Notes: generated by a model from the sequence alone, not told the origin. Numbered from the stretch's first letter, positions 18,818 through 28,900 are shown. The stretch is 64,000 nt of DNA from Arenibacter amylolyticus (GCF_002150785.1 NZ_MTAZ01000016.1:30598-94597), one strand, 5' to 3'. Program-made: numbers and translations.

Positions 18818-19340
18818 AATAAGGAGATATCATTAAATAAACCACTACGCCACTCACTGCTACATACAACCAAATTGGAAAGGTAATCTTAGCGAGTTTC
18901 CTATGCGCTTCAAATTGCTTTAAATATGCTTTTGCAAAGGTACGCAACACCAAAGGAACAATTACAATAGACAGGAGGATATGTGTAATAAGAATAAAAT
19001 AGTACACATACCTAATATTGCCTTCTCCTCCAAAGGTAGTAGAGTCTGCCGTCATGTGATACGCCACATACATAATTAAAAATGCCAATGACAACCCAAT
19101 GCAAGCTGTCATTAGTTTTTGGTGCAGGCCTAACTTCCCTTGCTTTACCGCAATAACGGCCACCACTAATAAAACTGCTGTTAGCGCATTGGTAGAAGCA
19201 TATATGGGCGGCAAGAACATTAAGGGCTCCACATTGGGCAATTTAACCCCAAAAAGCAGGGCAACTACCAGCGGAATCACCACAGAAACCACATTGATAA
19301 GCTTATTAAATTTCTTCTCCTTAGCTAAATTAACTTCCAT
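18807..19340 (-). CDS. DUF420 family membrane protein
   Basis: A 177-residue integral membrane protein with about five transmembrane segments. It matches the DUF420 family in the core LTAVLLVVAVIAVKQGKLGLHQKLM and in conserved histidines (YHMTAD, THILLS, EAHRKLAK). DUF420 genes commonly sit with cytochrome oxidase and SCO genes; their exact role is not established, and CtaG/CtaM-like assembly functions have been proposed. It lies directly after SCO1 (no gap) and overlaps the CAMC protein gene, so the four genes from 20701 to 18557 form one unit. Confidence 0.9.
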   Translation of the reverse strand: MEVNLAKEKKFNKLINVVSVVIPLVVALLFGVKLPNVEPLMFLPPIYASTNALTAVLLVVAVIAVKQGKLGLHQKLMTACIGLSLAFLIMYVAYHMTADSTTFGGEGNIRYVYYFILITHILLSIVIVPLVLRTFAKAYLKQFEAHRKLAKITFPIWLYVAVSGVVVYLMISPYYGS

Positions 19341-20069
19341 CTACTCTTGCAATAGTTTTTTAATGTCTTCTTTTAGGATAGAGATCTGCTCCTCCTCACC
19401 GTGGTCATTTACGCCTTCGGCCTCTGTAATAGCCCCTCTGTAGTAAATAATGGGATTTCCAAACTTATCCATTCTAGAACGGATGTATCCGTTTTTATCG
19501 ATTAGCGCAAACAATCCGGCGTGTTCAAAGCCACCAGGAGCATCGGGCATATGGGCTGCAAAAATATTAAACCCATTATTGGCCAACTCATAGATATCTT
19601 TCATGTCGCCGGTTAAAAAGTGCCAATCCATATTGGTAACCGCGTATCTTTCGGCATAGGTTTTGAGCACTTCTGGCGTATCATTTTCTGGGTCAATGGT
19701 AAAGGAAGCCACACCAAAGTTGTCAAAATCCTTGAACTCATCTTGCAACTCCACTAAATTCCTATTCATTATAGGGCAGATAGTAGGACAGGAGGTAAAG
19801 AAAAACTCCACCAAATAAACCTTACCATCATAATCCCTATTGGTAATCATGAGGCTATCCTGATTAACGAAGGCAAATTCAGGAACTTTTCGCTTCTTCC
19901 CATTTATTTCCACAAAGGCCAAGGGTTCGTTATCACCCTTTAAATTCATTCTACCACTTTTAACTACGGTACCCTCTTGAAAGCGATTAATGATTCGCGG
20001 AATAAAAATGATTCCAAACACCAAAACCACCAAGGAGACCCACACATAGGTATACTTATTTTTTTGCAT
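19341..20069 (-). CDS. SCO1/SenC family copper chaperone
   Basis: A 242-residue membrane-anchored thioredoxin-fold protein. It has an N-terminal helix (about 8-24), the copper-binding CPTIC at 94-98 in FFFTSCPTICPIMN, and the third ligand His183 in FEHAGLF. SCO proteins deliver copper to, or reduce the cysteines of, the CuA site of oxidase subunit II. The strands and the TIDPENDTPEVLKTYA segment are typical. The start codon shares one base with the stop of the upstream cysteine-less relative, indicating coupling. The CuA-bearing CoxB is encoded at 44-45 kb. Confidence 0.94.
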   Translation of the reverse strand: MQKNKYTYVWVSLVVLVFGIIFIPRIINRFQEGTVVKSGRMNLKGDNEPLAFVEINGKKRKVPEFAFVNQDSLMITNRDYDGKVYLVEFFFTSCPTICPIMNRNLVELQDEFKDFDNFGVASFTIDPENDTPEVLKTYAERYAVTNMDWHFLTGDMKDIYELANNGFNIFAAHMPDAPGGFEHAGLFALIDKNGYIRSRMDKFGNPIIYYRGAITEAEGVNDHGEEEQISILKEDIKKLLQE

Positions 20070-20701
20070 TATTTCTCTCTATTGGAATTATTCTTCTTCA
20101 AGGCCATACGGTATTCGGCCAGAATTATTTTTACATCGTCTACCATCTTATTATTAAGCTCGGCTACCTCTAAGGCATTAAACCCGAATTTAACCCCTTC
20201 GTCCTCATCGTCATCTCTTCCTCTTAGTCTACGCTCTTTATCTATAATAAACACATAGGGCGTCCCCAAATCCTCCCCCAGGGTTAAATTGCTTTCTAGA
20301 CTGTTAAATTGCTTTTTGATTTCCTCATCCTCCCCAAAAACAAAATGCCATTTGGAGGCGTCTGCCAATTGGTTCAATTCCTTTTTCAGGGATTCTACCG
20401 CTTCCTCGGTGCCTTTAGGCATTACCATCACAAACTGAAAATCATTGAATTCATAAAAGCGCTTATAAATTTTCTGATTCAGATTGAAGGCTTGTGCCTG
20501 CTGGTATTGGATATTCTTACCTAAAAAACCCAAAATGGTAATCTTTCCATCAAGGGATACGGCATCCTGACCGAAGTCTACTTCGGCGACCTCCTCGGTC
20601 AACTGGGTTAACCTACCAAAGTTGGTAACTCCTGAAGCAAAAAAAAGATAAATTAGGATAGGTAGCACAAAGAGGACAACTAAGACAAATGTTTTTTTCA
20701 T
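20069..20701 (-). CDS. SCO/thioredoxin-like membrane protein lacking the cysteine pair
   Basis: A 210-residue protein with an N-terminal membrane anchor (MKKTFVLVVLFVLPILIYLF) and a thioredoxin-like periplasmic domain: ITILGFLG strand, GTPYVFIIDKERRLRGR near the C terminus, and a charged RDDDEDEGV loop. No CxxxC is present where SCO proteins have it (the position reads FLGKNIQ), so it cannot bind copper in the SCO manner. The longer frame begins at 20749, but ATG 20701 gives a proper membrane-anchor start. Its stop overlaps the SCO1 start by one base. It may act as a structural partner of SCO1; this is inference. Confidence 0.8.
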   Translation of the reverse strand: MKKTFVLVVLFVLPILIYLFFASGVTNFGRLTQLTEEVAEVDFGQDAVSLDGKITILGFLGKNIQYQQAQAFNLNQKIYKRFYEFNDFQFVMVMPKGTEEAVESLKKELNQLADASKWHFVFGEDEEIKKQFNSLESNLTLGEDLGTPYVFIIDKERRLRGRDDDEDEGVKFGFNALEVAELNNKMVDDVKIILAEYRMALKKNNSNREK

Positions 20702-20770
20702 CTGAAAAATATTAGCAGGGCCATCTTGTAAAAAGAAGGGTTGGCCCATTCCCTGTAGGGGCCGTACAAA

Positions 20771-20800
20771 AATAAAAAAGACGGTTGTTAAACCGTCTTT
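20771..20800 (-). terminator. Intrinsic terminator after the oxidase subunit IV gene
   Basis: A 10-bp perfect stem AAAGACGGTT / AACCGTCTTT with a 4-base loop is followed on the minus strand by CTTTTTTATTTTTG. It separates the oxidase subunit genes from the SCO group. Confidence 0.9.
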
Positions 20801-20818
20801 TTAGTTGTTAATTATTCG

Positions 20819-21202
20819 TTAGAAGTTCCAAGCTATAAAGCCCTCCTTTAAAACGTTATGGACGTAATCTGCCTCGAATAATAATATAAATACCATATAG
20901 GATATTAGAAACACCCCAGTCCAGACAATAATCCTTCTAAGGGAGGTTTTCTCGTCCCTAAGGTGCATAAAATCCCATGCAATATAATAGGCCTTCACTA
21001 TGGTTAGGATTATGAAAATCCAGTTTAGCCACTTCATTCCAAGGAAATGGCTATGCACCAAAACCTCTGGTTTAATAATCCCCAATATCACCTCTACCGC
21101 AGTAACAAGGGTAAGAAGGATTAATACCCCCCATATTTTATGAACGTTGCTCTTAAACTTCCAGTACCCTCTAAAAATTGCAAGCTTTTGATCTTCTGCC
21201 AT
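20819..21202 (-). CDS. Cytochrome c oxidase subunit IV-like protein
   Basis: A 127-residue protein with about three to four transmembrane helices (23-43, 55-75, 88-110). It belongs to the prokaryotic cytochrome c oxidase subunit IV group, as in caa3/aa3 enzymes of Bacteroidota. Motifs are HKIWGVLILLTLVTAVEVILG and HFLGMKWLNWIFIILTIVKAYYIAWDFMHLRDE. Small subunits of this type support the stability of the CoxA/CoxC core. It lies 51 bases after the large subunit III gene and ends at a strong terminator. Confidence 0.88.
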   Translation of the reverse strand: MAEDQKLAIFRGYWKFKSNVHKIWGVLILLTLVTAVEVILGIIKPEVLVHSHFLGMKWLNWIFIILTIVKAYYIAWDFMHLRDEKTSLRRIIVWTGVFLISYMVFILLFEADYVHNVLKEGFIAWNF

Positions 21203-21253
21203 TGTAAATATATTTTTTTAAGTCTTATGACAATTATAATTTTATCCGATTAT

Positions 21254-22228
21254 CTACACCAAGTAGAAGAATGTAAATACGAATACCCAAACCAAATCCA
21301 CAAAATGCCAGTAGAGTCCTACTTTCTCTACCATCTCGTAATGGCCTCGTTTCTCATAGGTACCCAACAGTACGTTAAAGAAAACGATTATATTCAGTAT
21401 AATACCAACACTTACGTGAAACCCGTGGAATCCGGTAATAAAGAAGAATAGGTCGGCAAAAAGCCTGTTCCCGTACTCATTATGTATAAGATTGGCTCCT
21501 TCTACCACTCCTACAGTCTCATCTAGCTTTTTAAGACTTTCTTCCCTTGAGAGGACTGTTTTCTCGCCTCTTTCGTTAAGCTTTTCTACACGGACCACTA
21601 CATTGGGATCTGCTTTCACCCCTTCGATTACCTCGTTAAGACTATAACTAGGCAACTCTTTCTCGCCGTAGTACCATACCCCATTTCTTCGTTCGTGATT
21701 TACACGCTCACTAGGAATGGTCTTAGCAAAGTCCTTAAGTGCCAAGCGCTCTCCGGTATCAGCAGCTTGAAACTGGATGATACGACCTCCTTTGGTTTCC
21801 AAAGCTCCGTAGTCACCTTTTATAAAGGTAGCCCACTCCCATGCTTGCGAACCAATAAATATAAGTCCACCAAGAACGGTAAGGAACATATACCAAGTTG
21901 TTTTCTTCTTCTGCATCTTATGCCCTGCATCAACTGCCAACACCATCGTAACAGAAGACATAATAAGAATGAAAGTCATGAACGCCACATAATACATGGG
22001 GTAACTTCCATGAAAGAATGGTACGTGGGTAAATACCTCATCGGCAATTATCCACGAATCAGCGAACTTAAACCTTGCAAAACCGTATGTCACAAGAAAA
22101 CCCGCAAAGGTTAATGAATCAGAAACTATAAAGAACCAAATCATCATTTTGCCATAGCTAGCACCTAATGGTTTGTTCCCTCCGTCCCAAACGTTCTCCT
22201 CTGCAACCGTAGTAACCGTAGAATCCAT
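21254..22228 (-). CDS. Cytochrome c oxidase subunit III with large soluble insertion
   Basis: A 324-residue heme-copper oxidase subunit III. Helices are clear at about 27-50, 70-100 and 115-135, then again from 250 to 324, with the family motifs FHGFHVSVG and YWHFVDLVWVFVF. Between the two halves sits a hydrophilic insertion of roughly 110 residues (about 138-248), absent from the classical 260-residue subunit. It is probably outside the membrane. A strong promoter (22259-22288) sits just upstream, giving this gene and subunit IV their own transcript start in addition to any read-through. A shorter paralogue precedes it. Confidence 0.93.
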   Translation of the reverse strand: MDSTVTTVAEENVWDGGNKPLGASYGKMMIWFFIVSDSLTFAGFLVTYGFARFKFADSWIIADEVFTHVPFFHGSYPMYYVAFMTFILIMSSVTMVLAVDAGHKMQKKKTTWYMFLTVLGGLIFIGSQAWEWATFIKGDYGALETKGGRIIQFQAADTGERLALKDFAKTIPSERVNHERRNGVWYYGEKELPSYSLNEVIEGVKADPNVVVRVEKLNERGEKTVLSREESLKKLDETVGVVEGANLIHNEYGNRLFADLFFFITGFHGFHVSVGIILNIIVFFNVLLGTYEKRGHYEMVEKVGLYWHFVDLVWVFVFTFFYLV

Positions 22229-22258
22229 ATAAAAATTATCGTGTTAATAAAATTTTCA

Positions 22259-22288
22259 CAAATTTACATTTTTTTCGGCTAAACCAAA
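22259..22288 (-). promoter_or_regulatory. Bacteroidota-type promoter for subunit III/IV
   Basis: On the minus strand, a TTTG (-33) is followed after 18 bases by TAAATTTG (-7, TAnnTTTG). The predicted transcript starts about 24 bases before the ATG at 22228. Confidence 0.75.
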
Positions 22289-22377
22289 TTATTGCCATTC
22301 AAAAAAGGTTAAAAAAACACATTCTAAATAAGGCTTAGATCAAGCGCGCCGAACATCTTAAAAATAAGGCGTTTCCC

Positions 22378-22959
22378 CTATTCAACGAAATACATAAACA
22401 GGACCAAATATAACCAAAGAAAGTCCAAGAAATGCCAAAAAGTGGCTCCCAGTTCTAATCCAAGCATATTATCTGAAGAGTACTTCCCTTTAAAGTGATT
22501 GACTACCACCACCGAAAGACTAACAATCCCGGCCACCACGTGTACCACATGCACTGCTGCAATTAAGAACACATAGGACATCTTAATACTACTAGTAGGC
22601 CCGGTAAAATAGTATCCTTGTGCAATTATCTGGGAAAATCCATTGAATTGAAAAACAATAAATGCAATTCCCAACCCCAAGGTAAGCAACAAGTAATTGG
22701 AACACTGCTTGCGGTTATCCTTGGCAATTGCCTTTTTGGCCAACCAATAGGTGATACTACTTAAGATTATCACAATGGTACTACCTAAAAAAGCAGATGG
22801 CAGGGAAAGGTCGTGCAACCAATCTTCCCTAGAGCTACTAACAATATAGGCACTGGTCCAACCTGCAAACCCCATTACAAGGCTTACAATAGCAAACCAA
22901 AGCATCATCTTTCTTGCCCTTTCGTTCTTTACTTTATCTGTCCCTTTTGTTAAGTCCAT
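22378..22959 (-). CDS. Short cytochrome c oxidase subunit III-like protein
   Basis: A 193-residue heme-copper oxidase subunit III family protein with five predicted helices. The last segments contain VHVVHVVAGIVSL and TFWHFLDFLWLYLVLFMYF, the same WHF..D motif as the long subunit III that follows. The length matches the short, five-helix form found in bacterial cytochrome oxidases. The gene starts five bases before the heme O synthase stop region (gap of four bases), so both are cotranscribed. Two subunit III genes in series suggest that both polypeptides enter the same enzyme, or that they serve alternative forms. Confidence 0.9.
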   Translation of the reverse strand: MDLTKGTDKVKNERARKMMLWFAIVSLVMGFAGWTSAYIVSSSREDWLHDLSLPSAFLGSTIVIILSSITYWLAKKAIAKDNRKQCSNYLLLTLGLGIAFIVFQFNGFSQIIAQGYYFTGPTSSIKMSYVFLIAAVHVVHVVAGIVSLSVVVVNHFKGKYSSDNMLGLELGATFWHFLDFLWLYLVLFMYFVE

Positions 22960-22963
22960 CTTA

Positions 22964-23863
22964 TTAAATAAATTTATCTATTACGTATACCAGCTGCATT
23001 AAAGTTATGTAACTAACACTGGCCAACATCAATTTACGTGCAGAGGCATTATCCCTTTTTTCATAGAGACGAAACGCGAAAAACAGCATCACCAGCCCCA
23101 TTATAAAAATCAGCACCGCAGCACCTACGGATAGTTGCAAGCGCCCTGTAAACCCAAAGACTGGAATAATAGAGATCAGTATCATCCAAAGGGTATACAT
23201 TATGATTTGCAAAGCGGTCCCCCGATCTTTTTTGCCAGTGGGCAACATCTTAAATCCGCCTTTCTTATAGTCGTCATCCAACATCCAGCCCAACGCCCAG
23301 AAATGGGGGAATTGCCAAAAGAATTGAATCATAAATAAGGTCCCTGGCTCAATTCCAAAATTATCGGTAGCAGCCACCCAACCAAGCATAAAGGGGATTG
23401 CCCCGGGAAAAGCACCAACAAAGACAGACAAAGGCGTCTTGGTCTTTAAGGGCGTATAAACGCTGGTATATAGGAAAATTGAAATTGCCCCAAACATAGC
23501 TGTCTTGGGGTTAAGGAAATAAAGGGTCACAATGCCTAGAATGGTAAGCGTTACTGCAATAGTCATGGCAGTTGCCACCGACATCCTTCCTGCAGGAATA
23601 GGCCTGTTTCTAGTACGCTTCATCAAGGCATCCAAGTCTCTCTCGATAACCTGATTATACGCATTTGAAGCTCCCACCATGCAATACCCCCCAAAGGCAA
23701 GTATTAAAATGGACACTAAGTTTACCTCAACGGCACCCAACATATATCCAGCAATGGAAGAAAAAACAACACTTACAGCCAGCCTAACCTTTGTAATTTC
23801 TTTAAAGTCAGAAAAATACATTGCAAAGGAAGCGCCTTTAACCGAACCAACCACCGTTTTCAT
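22964..23863 (-). CDS. ctaB: Protoheme IX farnesyltransferase (heme O synthase)
   Basis: This enzyme attaches a farnesyl group to heme b, giving heme O, the precursor of heme A needed by aa3 oxidases. The polytopic UbiA-family protein carries the prenyl-diphosphate/Mg motif NAYNQVIERDLDALMKRTRNRP (near residue 65) and the second acidic motif DDDYKKGGFKMLP. The open frame reaches 23926 via TTG, with ATGs at 23905 and 23863. I chose 23863 (299 residues) because a good promoter at 23885-23916 overlaps the longer starts and because homologues begin MKTVV. The gene is also called cyoE. It heads the oxidase subunit operon. Confidence 0.93.
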   Translation of the reverse strand: MKTVVGSVKGASFAMYFSDFKEITKVRLAVSVVFSSIAGYMLGAVEVNLVSILILAFGGYCMVGASNAYNQVIERDLDALMKRTRNRPIPAGRMSVATAMTIAVTLTILGIVTLYFLNPKTAMFGAISIFLYTSVYTPLKTKTPLSVFVGAFPGAIPFMLGWVAATDNFGIEPGTLFMIQFFWQFPHFWALGWMLDDDYKKGGFKMLPTGKKDRGTALQIIMYTLWMILISIIPVFGFTGRLQLSVGAAVLIFIMGLVMLFFAFRLYEKRDNASARKLMLASVSYITLMQLVYVIDKFI

Positions 23864-23884
23864 CACCCTTTTATAATAAGTGCG

Positions 23885-23916
23885 CAAAGATACACTGCCT
23901 TCCATATTTTTGCAAC
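23885..23916 (-). promoter_or_regulatory. Promoter for the ctaB-oxidase operon
   Basis: On the minus strand GTTG is followed after 20 bases by TATCTTTG (TAnnTTTG). It lies 21 bases before ATG 23863 and inside the longer frame, which supports the shorter start. Confidence 0.65.
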
Positions 23917-24108
23917 CAATTAACAAGGTTTATTACAGGCTGTGCAGCCTATAGAACCTAATTCATTACAGTAAACAGGGAAGTAGCTACCTCAAGATGC
24001 TACCTCACTGGCCAACAGCAGGCTCACCGTGAAGGTTTAGGAGTAGGTCTAGAAAATACCATTTTGGATGGACTACCCATCAGAAAAATTCCGAAGAGAA
24101 ACTAAAAA

Positions 24109-24140
24109 GCAAAAAAAAATCCCGGACCAAGGCCCGGGAT
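24109..24140 (-). terminator. Intrinsic terminator after tonB
   Basis: A 7-bp GC-rich stem ATCCCGG / CCGGGAT with an 8-base loop is followed on the minus strand by nine T residues. The remainder of the 300-base spacer to ctaB (23930-24100) shows nothing recognisable. Confidence 0.9.
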
Positions 24141-24164
24141 GTCATTTATCTTAAATACTGTTAA

Positions 24165-24869
24165 CTACTGCAACTTAAAAGTAATTGGGATACTAAAAGG
24201 CACACGTACAGCTCTACCTCTTTGCTTTCCAGGAGTCATTTTCGGTAATTTACCAATGATCCTAGCCGCTTCCTCCTCCAAGTTCTTATCCGGTCCTCTC
24301 ATCCTTACATTACCGATACTACCGTCTTTTTGAATCACGAACATTACATTCACCCTACCTTGCACACCCATTTCCTGAGCGATTTCGGGGTAACGGAAGT
24401 TATCTCTAATATGCTTTTGCATCATGGAGTTAAAGCAAGCTCTCTTATCTTTTTCGTTCTCACAACCTGGAAAAACAGGAACATCCTCAATAACTGCGAA
24501 GGGAATATCCAATTCTTCTTCTACTTCCTCTACCTGTACGTCTTCTACTTCTATTACCTCTTCTTCCTGACTAGTTTCAGTAGACTCAATTACAGTTTCC
24601 TCCACTTCTTCCTCATCCTCAACAATCTCGATGATCTCTGGAGCTGCTGGTGGCGGCGGTGGCGGTGGTGTTTTTATTTGTTCAGTCATAGGAACTTCTT
24701 CATCCAACGTATCATCCACGTTCATAGTATAATCAAATTGATTGTCATCGTCATAGGTTTTCCATTCCAAGGCACCCCAAGTTAACAACAACACTATCAC
24801 CAAACCAATAACGAAGTAAAGTCCGCTATTCCTTGTTAAATCCGCCTTTGGATTTTTTTTAAGTTCCAT
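24165..24869 (-). CDS. TonB family energy transducer
   Basis: A 234-residue protein with a single N-terminal transmembrane anchor (about 17-35) and a proline run (TPPPPPPPAAPEI, near 68-80). A very acidic Glu/Val-rich linker follows (about 81-120), then a C-terminal TonB domain (about 145-234) with the typical YPEIAQEMGVQGRVNVMFVIQKDGSI and final RVPFSIPITFKL. TonB couples the proton gradient to outer-membrane receptors. The cell presumably has several paralogues, since no ExbB/ExbD genes are nearby. The acidic rather than lysine-rich linker is common in Bacteroidota. Confidence 0.93.
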   Translation of the reverse strand: MELKKNPKADLTRNSGLYFVIGLVIVLLLTWGALEWKTYDDDNQFDYTMNVDDTLDEEVPMTEQIKTPPPPPPPAAPEIIEIVEDEEEVEETVIESTETSQEEEVIEVEDVQVEEVEEELDIPFAVIEDVPVFPGCENEKDKRACFNSMMQKHIRDNFRYPEIAQEMGVQGRVNVMFVIQKDGSIGNVRMRGPDKNLEEEAARIIGKLPKMTPGKQRGRAVRVPFSIPITFKLQ

Positions 24870-25088
24870 AGTTTTTAAGTTTAATGTTCGCTAATTTATA
24901 TATTTATTTCATCTGTTTAAAATTTTTTCCAAAAAATAGGGAAAAAACTTTAAAACCCCTTCCAGGAGCGCCAAGTTTGCTATAGAATCCTATTAATGTA
25001 GCCAATACCACCAAACCCAATTGGGCGAAAGAATTATATACGTTTTAGCTGCCTCTTTGGAAACCGTCCACAAGGTATTCAAAAAATT

Positions 25089-25493
25089 TTACTTTTTCCA
25101 CTTCAGGGAGGTATTCCCCGAAAAAATCAACTTTACCACTAGTCCTCCCAAAAGAGCCCCGGCAGTATTGGCCAGCACATCTAATATATCGCCTTGGCGA
25201 TAGGTAGTAAACCACGCCTGAAGAACTTCAATAATTATGCCATAAAAAATTGCATAGCCCACAGCCCAACCTACGGTTTTATGAAGTGTATACCTTCCGT
25301 TAGTACGCTCCCAAATACACAGTGTCCCCAGAATAGTGGCTCCAAAATAAAATGCAAGATGCACTAATTTATCAAAGTGTGGTATTCTAATTACAGGGAG
25401 TACATGAGTACCACTAAAAGAAAATAAGCTGAGCAGTGTTACTAACACTATCCAGCTTATAAATGCAATGGTGAAAAAATATTTCTTAAGCAC
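25089..25493 (-). CDS. VanZ family membrane protein
   Basis: A 134-residue protein with four predicted transmembrane segments. It carries the VanZ-family pattern [20 protein letters not shown] and, after the third helix, [27 protein letters not shown]. VanZ was named for a teicoplanin-resistance accessory protein, but most members, including those next to gcvH in Flavobacteria, have no known role. It overlaps gcvH by eight bases (25486-25493), so it is translationally coupled to it. The C terminus is short and basic. Confidence 0.9.
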   Translation of the reverse strand: MLKKYFFTIAFISWIVLVTLLSLFSFSGTHVLPVIRIPHFDKLVHLAFYFGATILGTLCIWERTNGRYTLHKTVGWAVGYAIFYGIIIEVLQAWFTTYRQGDILDVLANTAGALLGGLVVKLIFSGNTSLKWKK

Positions 25494-25866
25494 CCACTAA
25501 TTCTTTGTAATCCGCATCGGACATCAACTCGTCTATCTCGGAAGCGTCACTAAATTTCACTTTTATGATCCACCCCGCCCCATAAGGGTCACTGTTTACA
25601 ATTTCGGGCTCGTCTTCCAAGGATTCGTTAAAGGCAACTATCTCGCCACTTAAGGGAAGAAACAGGTCCGAAACGGTTTTAACGGCTTCTACTGATCCAA
25701 ACACCTCGTCCTTATCCAAGGTCTCATCCAAGGTTTCCACCTCTACATATACAATATCGCCCAACTCTCCCTGCGCGAAATCCGTGATTCCTATTGTAGC
25801 GGTATCGCCCTCTATTTTAACCCACTCGTGGTCTTTGGTGTATTTTAATTCTGAAGGTACATTCAT
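25486..25866 (-). CDS. gcvH: Glycine cleavage system H protein
   Basis: The H protein carries the lipoyl arm that shuttles the aminomethyl group between the P, T and L proteins of glycine cleavage. The 126-residue length is standard. The lipoylated residue is Lys63 in [13 protein letters not shown]. The conserved [13 protein letters not shown] start and the C-terminal [14 protein letters not shown] are present. The other gcv genes are not in this window, so it is expressed apart from its partners, as is usual in Bacteroidota. A well-formed promoter lies directly upstream, and vanZ follows in overlap. Confidence 0.96.
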   Translation of the reverse strand: MNVPSELKYTKDHEWVKIEGDTATIGITDFAQGELGDIVYVEVETLDETLDKDEVFGSVEAVKTVSDLFLPLSGEIVAFNESLEDEPEIVNSDPYGAGWIIKVKFSDASEIDELMSDADYKELVGA

Positions 25867-25887
25867 TATTTCTGATTGTTAAAAAAA

Positions 25888-25915
25888 CAAATTTAAAAAG
25901 ATTATCCGAAGCAAA
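25888..25915 (-). promoter_or_regulatory. Promoter for gcvH-vanZ
   Basis: TTTG (-33), 16 bases, then TAAATTTG (-7) on the minus strand. The -7 box ends 22 bases before the gcvH ATG. Confidence 0.7.
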
Positions 25916-25999
25916 TCTATATTACGCATTTAAACTTTCCAATTAATACGGAATTTTTAACGCCTCCTACCCTACACCCTCACGCTTACAATGGTATCC

Positions 26000-28900
26000 T
26001 TAATTCCCGAAGTTGTAAATTAGGGTAAACCCAGTATTGATAGCCGTCTGGGGAAAAGCGGTAGAAACCGCAAACTTGGAAAAGGAATGATCGTAGAAAA
26101 ATAGGGCGTTTAAGCTTTTGCTTAGAGCGTAATCTGCCCTAAACTTAACCGACATAATATTTTTCCCGGAGGTTATTTGATTGTTGTCTATATCCAAGTT
26201 CCTTATAATGGTAACATCGTCCCTAAGGGTAACATCTGCCTTTAGGTTTAGATCTCCTTTTAGTCGCTGTTGCTCTCCGCCAATATTGGTAACCAATTGT
26301 ACATCCTTAAATCTATATCCCAGCCCTAGGGTATATTCCTTCCCAGTAATTTCTGTCATTAAATTATTATCAAAACTCAAGGACAAGGCCCTATCGGTTC
26401 TAATTTCGGCAAGGACACTCATGGAGTTTCGCATTTCAAAATCTACCTTCACCAACGGATTAAATTGATCCGTTAGCACTACGTTGTTCATAATGGTCTT
26501 CGGCAGGAAGTCTTGATTTTCTCTATTTATGGGCTCTAAGCCCTCATTCACCATTTGGGTACGCTCCAAATTGGTCTGAAAGGAGTTGATGCTATAGGCC
26601 GATCTATACCCGTGGGTTAAAGAGAAGCGATTAAATTTCTCCCTAAACCAAGCATTCCTCATGAGGCCTGTATATTTAATATTCCAATTGGGAATGGGCA
26701 CATTCCTGAAAGCACCTAAATTTACTTTGTTGGCATCCTGCCCCGTATAGGCGGCAAAAAATGCTGGCAACAATACGTCTTGACTGGTTTTTCCGTATCG
26801 TTCTGGGAAGCCGTCCTCATCTACATTGCCCGTTTCGTGGTTTCGCTCGGCCACAATTCTATTGGCCACGGTTATACGGTTTTCTTTAAAGGTCTCAAAA
26901 TTAGCAGAACCAAACTCGTCACTTTTATTGAATACCGTACCAATCATCAGGGTAGAAATACTAAAGCTCCCATAATTATTCCCCAAGAGGTTCACATATT
27001 CGAAGGCATTGTTTCCAAGGTCGGTCACTTTAAAACTTTCTTTATAGCTTTCAGAGAACTGTCTATCTGCCACTAGATCGATCGTTAAATCTCGCATAGG
27101 TTGTGCGGTAGCGGTAATATTCAACTGCCTATTGGTATTTTTCACATACTGCTGACTAAATTCCGGAAAGGTAGTTAACCATCCGTTCCTAGCCGCCTCA
27201 AAACGCACATCGGACTGATTCCCAAACACAAAACCTAAGCTAGGCTTTGCAGTCCCTATAAAACCGACCGACTGGGTATACCCTGGCAACACTTTCCCAT
27301 TATTCTCGCTATAGGTAAGATTTATACGCTTTACCATAGTAAGCACATCCAAAAGGGCATCACTACCTCTTGCGGCGGATTTCTGGTCGTTACTTCCTGG
27401 GCCATTCCCAGCATTGGACAGGACACCCTGCTGCCTTGGGGGCGTTGCTCTATTTCTTCTTCCCAACCCAATAAAATCGTACAATTTCTGCATGCTTAGA
27501 GAGGTAGTTAGGTTATGGGTATTGGCATTTTGCACGGTATTTACATCCCCCCCTGCCACTTCGCGTATGGCATCGCCTCCTCGTTGCCAGTCAAAATTGC
27601 TGGTATAGGTGTATTGGGCATTAATAAAATCCAGGAAAGGAATCTTATTAAATGGAAGTTCATAGTTCAATTGCATTTCTTGGGAATGCCTGTTAGGCTC
27701 CCCAATATCAAAAAATCCGTCCCAAAGCCCCAAAGCGGGGTCTATCCCTGCATCCGGATTTCCATCTTCCGCAAAATAGTTGCGAACAATATTATTATTG
27801 GAGGCGGTAAGATTTAGTCGCAAGGATTTAGTGAGACTATAATTAATGGCATACTGCCAATTAAAAAGGTAGTTACGTTGTTGCAAGAACGGCAACTCTA
27901 GCTTTTCCACCCCAGGCTCAAATACATCCCTAAACTTCTGCTGATTAAAGGCCCTATTGATATTAGACTGAAGGGCTACACTTGCCGGTAGCACGTTTAT
28001 ATTTAGATCTTTCAGCCATTTCCAATACCTACTAGTAAATAAGGAGTCCTTTTTTGCAAAGGGCTCTACGGAAAGCGGGTTAAAATTATGGTTATACACA
28101 AAGCCGGTCACCACATTCTGGTCGTGCAATTCTGCAATCTCAAAATCGCGATGATTCACCTCGTTATAGGAGTAATTAAAGGTAAAGTTCTCTACATCGT
28201 AGAAACGGGATTCCGATTCTGGCGCCTTGTCTTTTCTAACCCCTATAAAATTAATACTGGTACGCTTTGTATAATCTTCTCCCTGTTGTTTTATAGCCTC
28301 GGCATCCTCAGCATTATCTGCAGCTGCAATTCTATCCTTTAGTTTTAAGTCGTCAAACACTGGGTCGAATTCTGGCGTAATCAGTTGCTCCGAAATACCG
28401 TAATTAAATGGCAATTGAAGCCCCCAGTTTCTTGGGAAGAGCTGGCCAAAATTAACATTGGTGACCATATCATAAGAAATGGCATCTTCTCTAGCACGCT
28501 CATTTGGCATTTGATCCAAGGCACCAAAGCCAGAGGTACTTTTGCTTCCTGTGGCAGAGAGGTTGGCAAAATCTGCCATATTCATATCGATTGCTGCTAC
28601 GGCTGCCCATCCGCCGTTATTATCCAATCCGGCCAAGCGAAGCTCGTTAAACCAAACCTCCCCTCGGGCGGGCAGGTCATCATCGTTTTTAATACCCACC
28701 ATCATACTGCGGATACTTCCCAAAGAGGGATTTCCACGAATCCCAATCCGTACCCTTCCTAGGGTTCGGGGATCAAATTCATTTACCTGAACCACTTCCC
28801 CATCTACCAATTCGTAGTAATTTACGGTTTGGAGGCTTTGGGAGGCAATACCTGCCGATTTTACTTTCGACAGATCGTCCAGAGCCAGGTCTAGCTGATT

